From Actinomyces sp. ICM47 (lineage in GTDB: Bacteria > Actinomycetota > Actinomycetes > Actinomycetales > Actinomycetaceae), in assembly GCF_000278725.1 (NCBI RefSeq), contig NZ_ALCA01000126.1, forward strand, positions 1 to 7,270: a DNA stretch of 7,270 nucleotides. The letters are read 5' to 3'. Under the pieces are notes generated by a model that was given only the letters and a program-made list of their open reading frames with translations, searched no databases and had not been told where the DNA came from. Of this stretch, positions 6,981 through 7,270 are shown piece after piece (within the stretch, counting starts at the first letter, position 1; each line of letters starts with the position of its first letter). Position numbers and translations under genes: made by a program.

Positions 6981-7270
6981 CTAGCTGATCAACTGACCGT
7001 TATCGGCGAAGTGGTACCAGGTACCCCAAATCTTCAGCCAGCCCGTCGCCACCCCGCCACTGCCAGGCTGCAGGTAGTACCAGTAGCCACCCTCCTTCAG
7101 CCACCCAGTGGCCATCGCACCACTGTCGGGGCTCAGGTAGTACCAGGTGGACCCCACCTGCACCCACCCCGTCACCATCACACCACTGTCAGGACTCAGG
7201 TAGTACCAACGCGCACCAGAAAACACCCAGCCGCTGGCCTGAGCACCCGACGCCTCGTGGTAATACCAAG
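6981..7270 (-). CDS. C-terminal end of another cell-wall-binding repeat surface protein (5' part outside window)
   Basis: The frame is open from the right edge to a TAG at 6981-6983 and gives 95 residues. It starts WYYHEASGAQASGW and continues through WYYLSPDSG and WYYLQPGSG units to the same ending as the subtilase-like protein (WYHFADNGQLIS). Four to five units of 20-21 residues with WYY and (T/S)GW are visible, so it carries the same wall-binding module. There is no start codon at the beginning of the visible frame; an internal GTG near 7226 is a Val inside a repeat, not a start. The catalytic or adhesive part lies outside the window and cannot be named. The gene is co-oriented with the subtilase-like gene, 321 bases upstream, and separated from it by a hairpin. 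Confidence 0.92.
   Translation of the reverse strand, partial: WYYHEASGAQASGWVFSGARWYYLSPDSGVMVTGWVQVGSTWYYLSPDSGAMATGWLKEGGYWYYLQPGSGGVATGWLKIWGTWYHFADNGQLIS

Larger units (their letters stand above)
6914..7270. repeat. Long direct repeat, copy B (runs to the window edge)
   Basis: This is the partner of 3086-3442. Bases 6914-7040 are identical to 3086-3212. Identity then falls in steps through the wall-binding repeats and is lowest near the right edge, yet the reading register is kept with no insertion or deletion. Confidence 0.95.

Overview
The window comes from a high-GC Gram-positive bacterium. The two intergenic stretches are clearly richer in A+T than the genes. Secreted multidomain proteins that end in aromatic WYY-type cell-wall-binding repeats point to an actinobacterium; Actinomycetaceae (Actinomyces or Schaalia) or a Bifidobacterium-like host is the best guess. 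The host is inferred from domain style and base composition, because no housekeeping gene is present.

All genes are on the minus strand. In the direction of transcription the order is: (1) the last 95 codons of a surface protein with cell-wall-binding repeats (6981-7270, 5' part outside the window); (2) a 321-base gap with a hairpin terminator and an AT-rich leader; (3) a complete 1168-residue secreted subtilase-like protein (3153-6659); (4) a 297-base gap with an identical hairpin and a second AT-rich leader; (5) the first 951 codons of a secreted protein with BspA-type leucine-rich repeats (1-2855, 3' part outside the window). Each gene appears to be its own transcription unit. Together they form a cluster of cell-surface proteins.

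The main observation concerns the subtilase-like protein. It has a signal peptide, an I9-type prodomain, a well-formed S8 fold, a C5a-peptidase/lactocepin-like beta domain, a Big_2 domain and wall-binding repeats. Asp172 and His248 of the triad are present. The nucleophile position is Ala440, in a motif reading GTAEASAQVAG where the family has GTSMAxPxVAG, and the oxyanion-hole Asn is Asp343. It looks like a wall-anchored pseudoprotease rather than an active enzyme.

The second observation is a long direct repeat, 3086-3442 and 6914-7270. It is perfectly identical over its first 127 bases and about 88% identical over 357 bases with no gap. It covers the hairpin, the 3' untranslated region and the wall-binding C-terminus of two neighbouring genes. 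The copies lie exactly 3828 bases apart and bracket the whole subtilase-like gene, which suggests gene duplication, module exchange or gene conversion at this locus.
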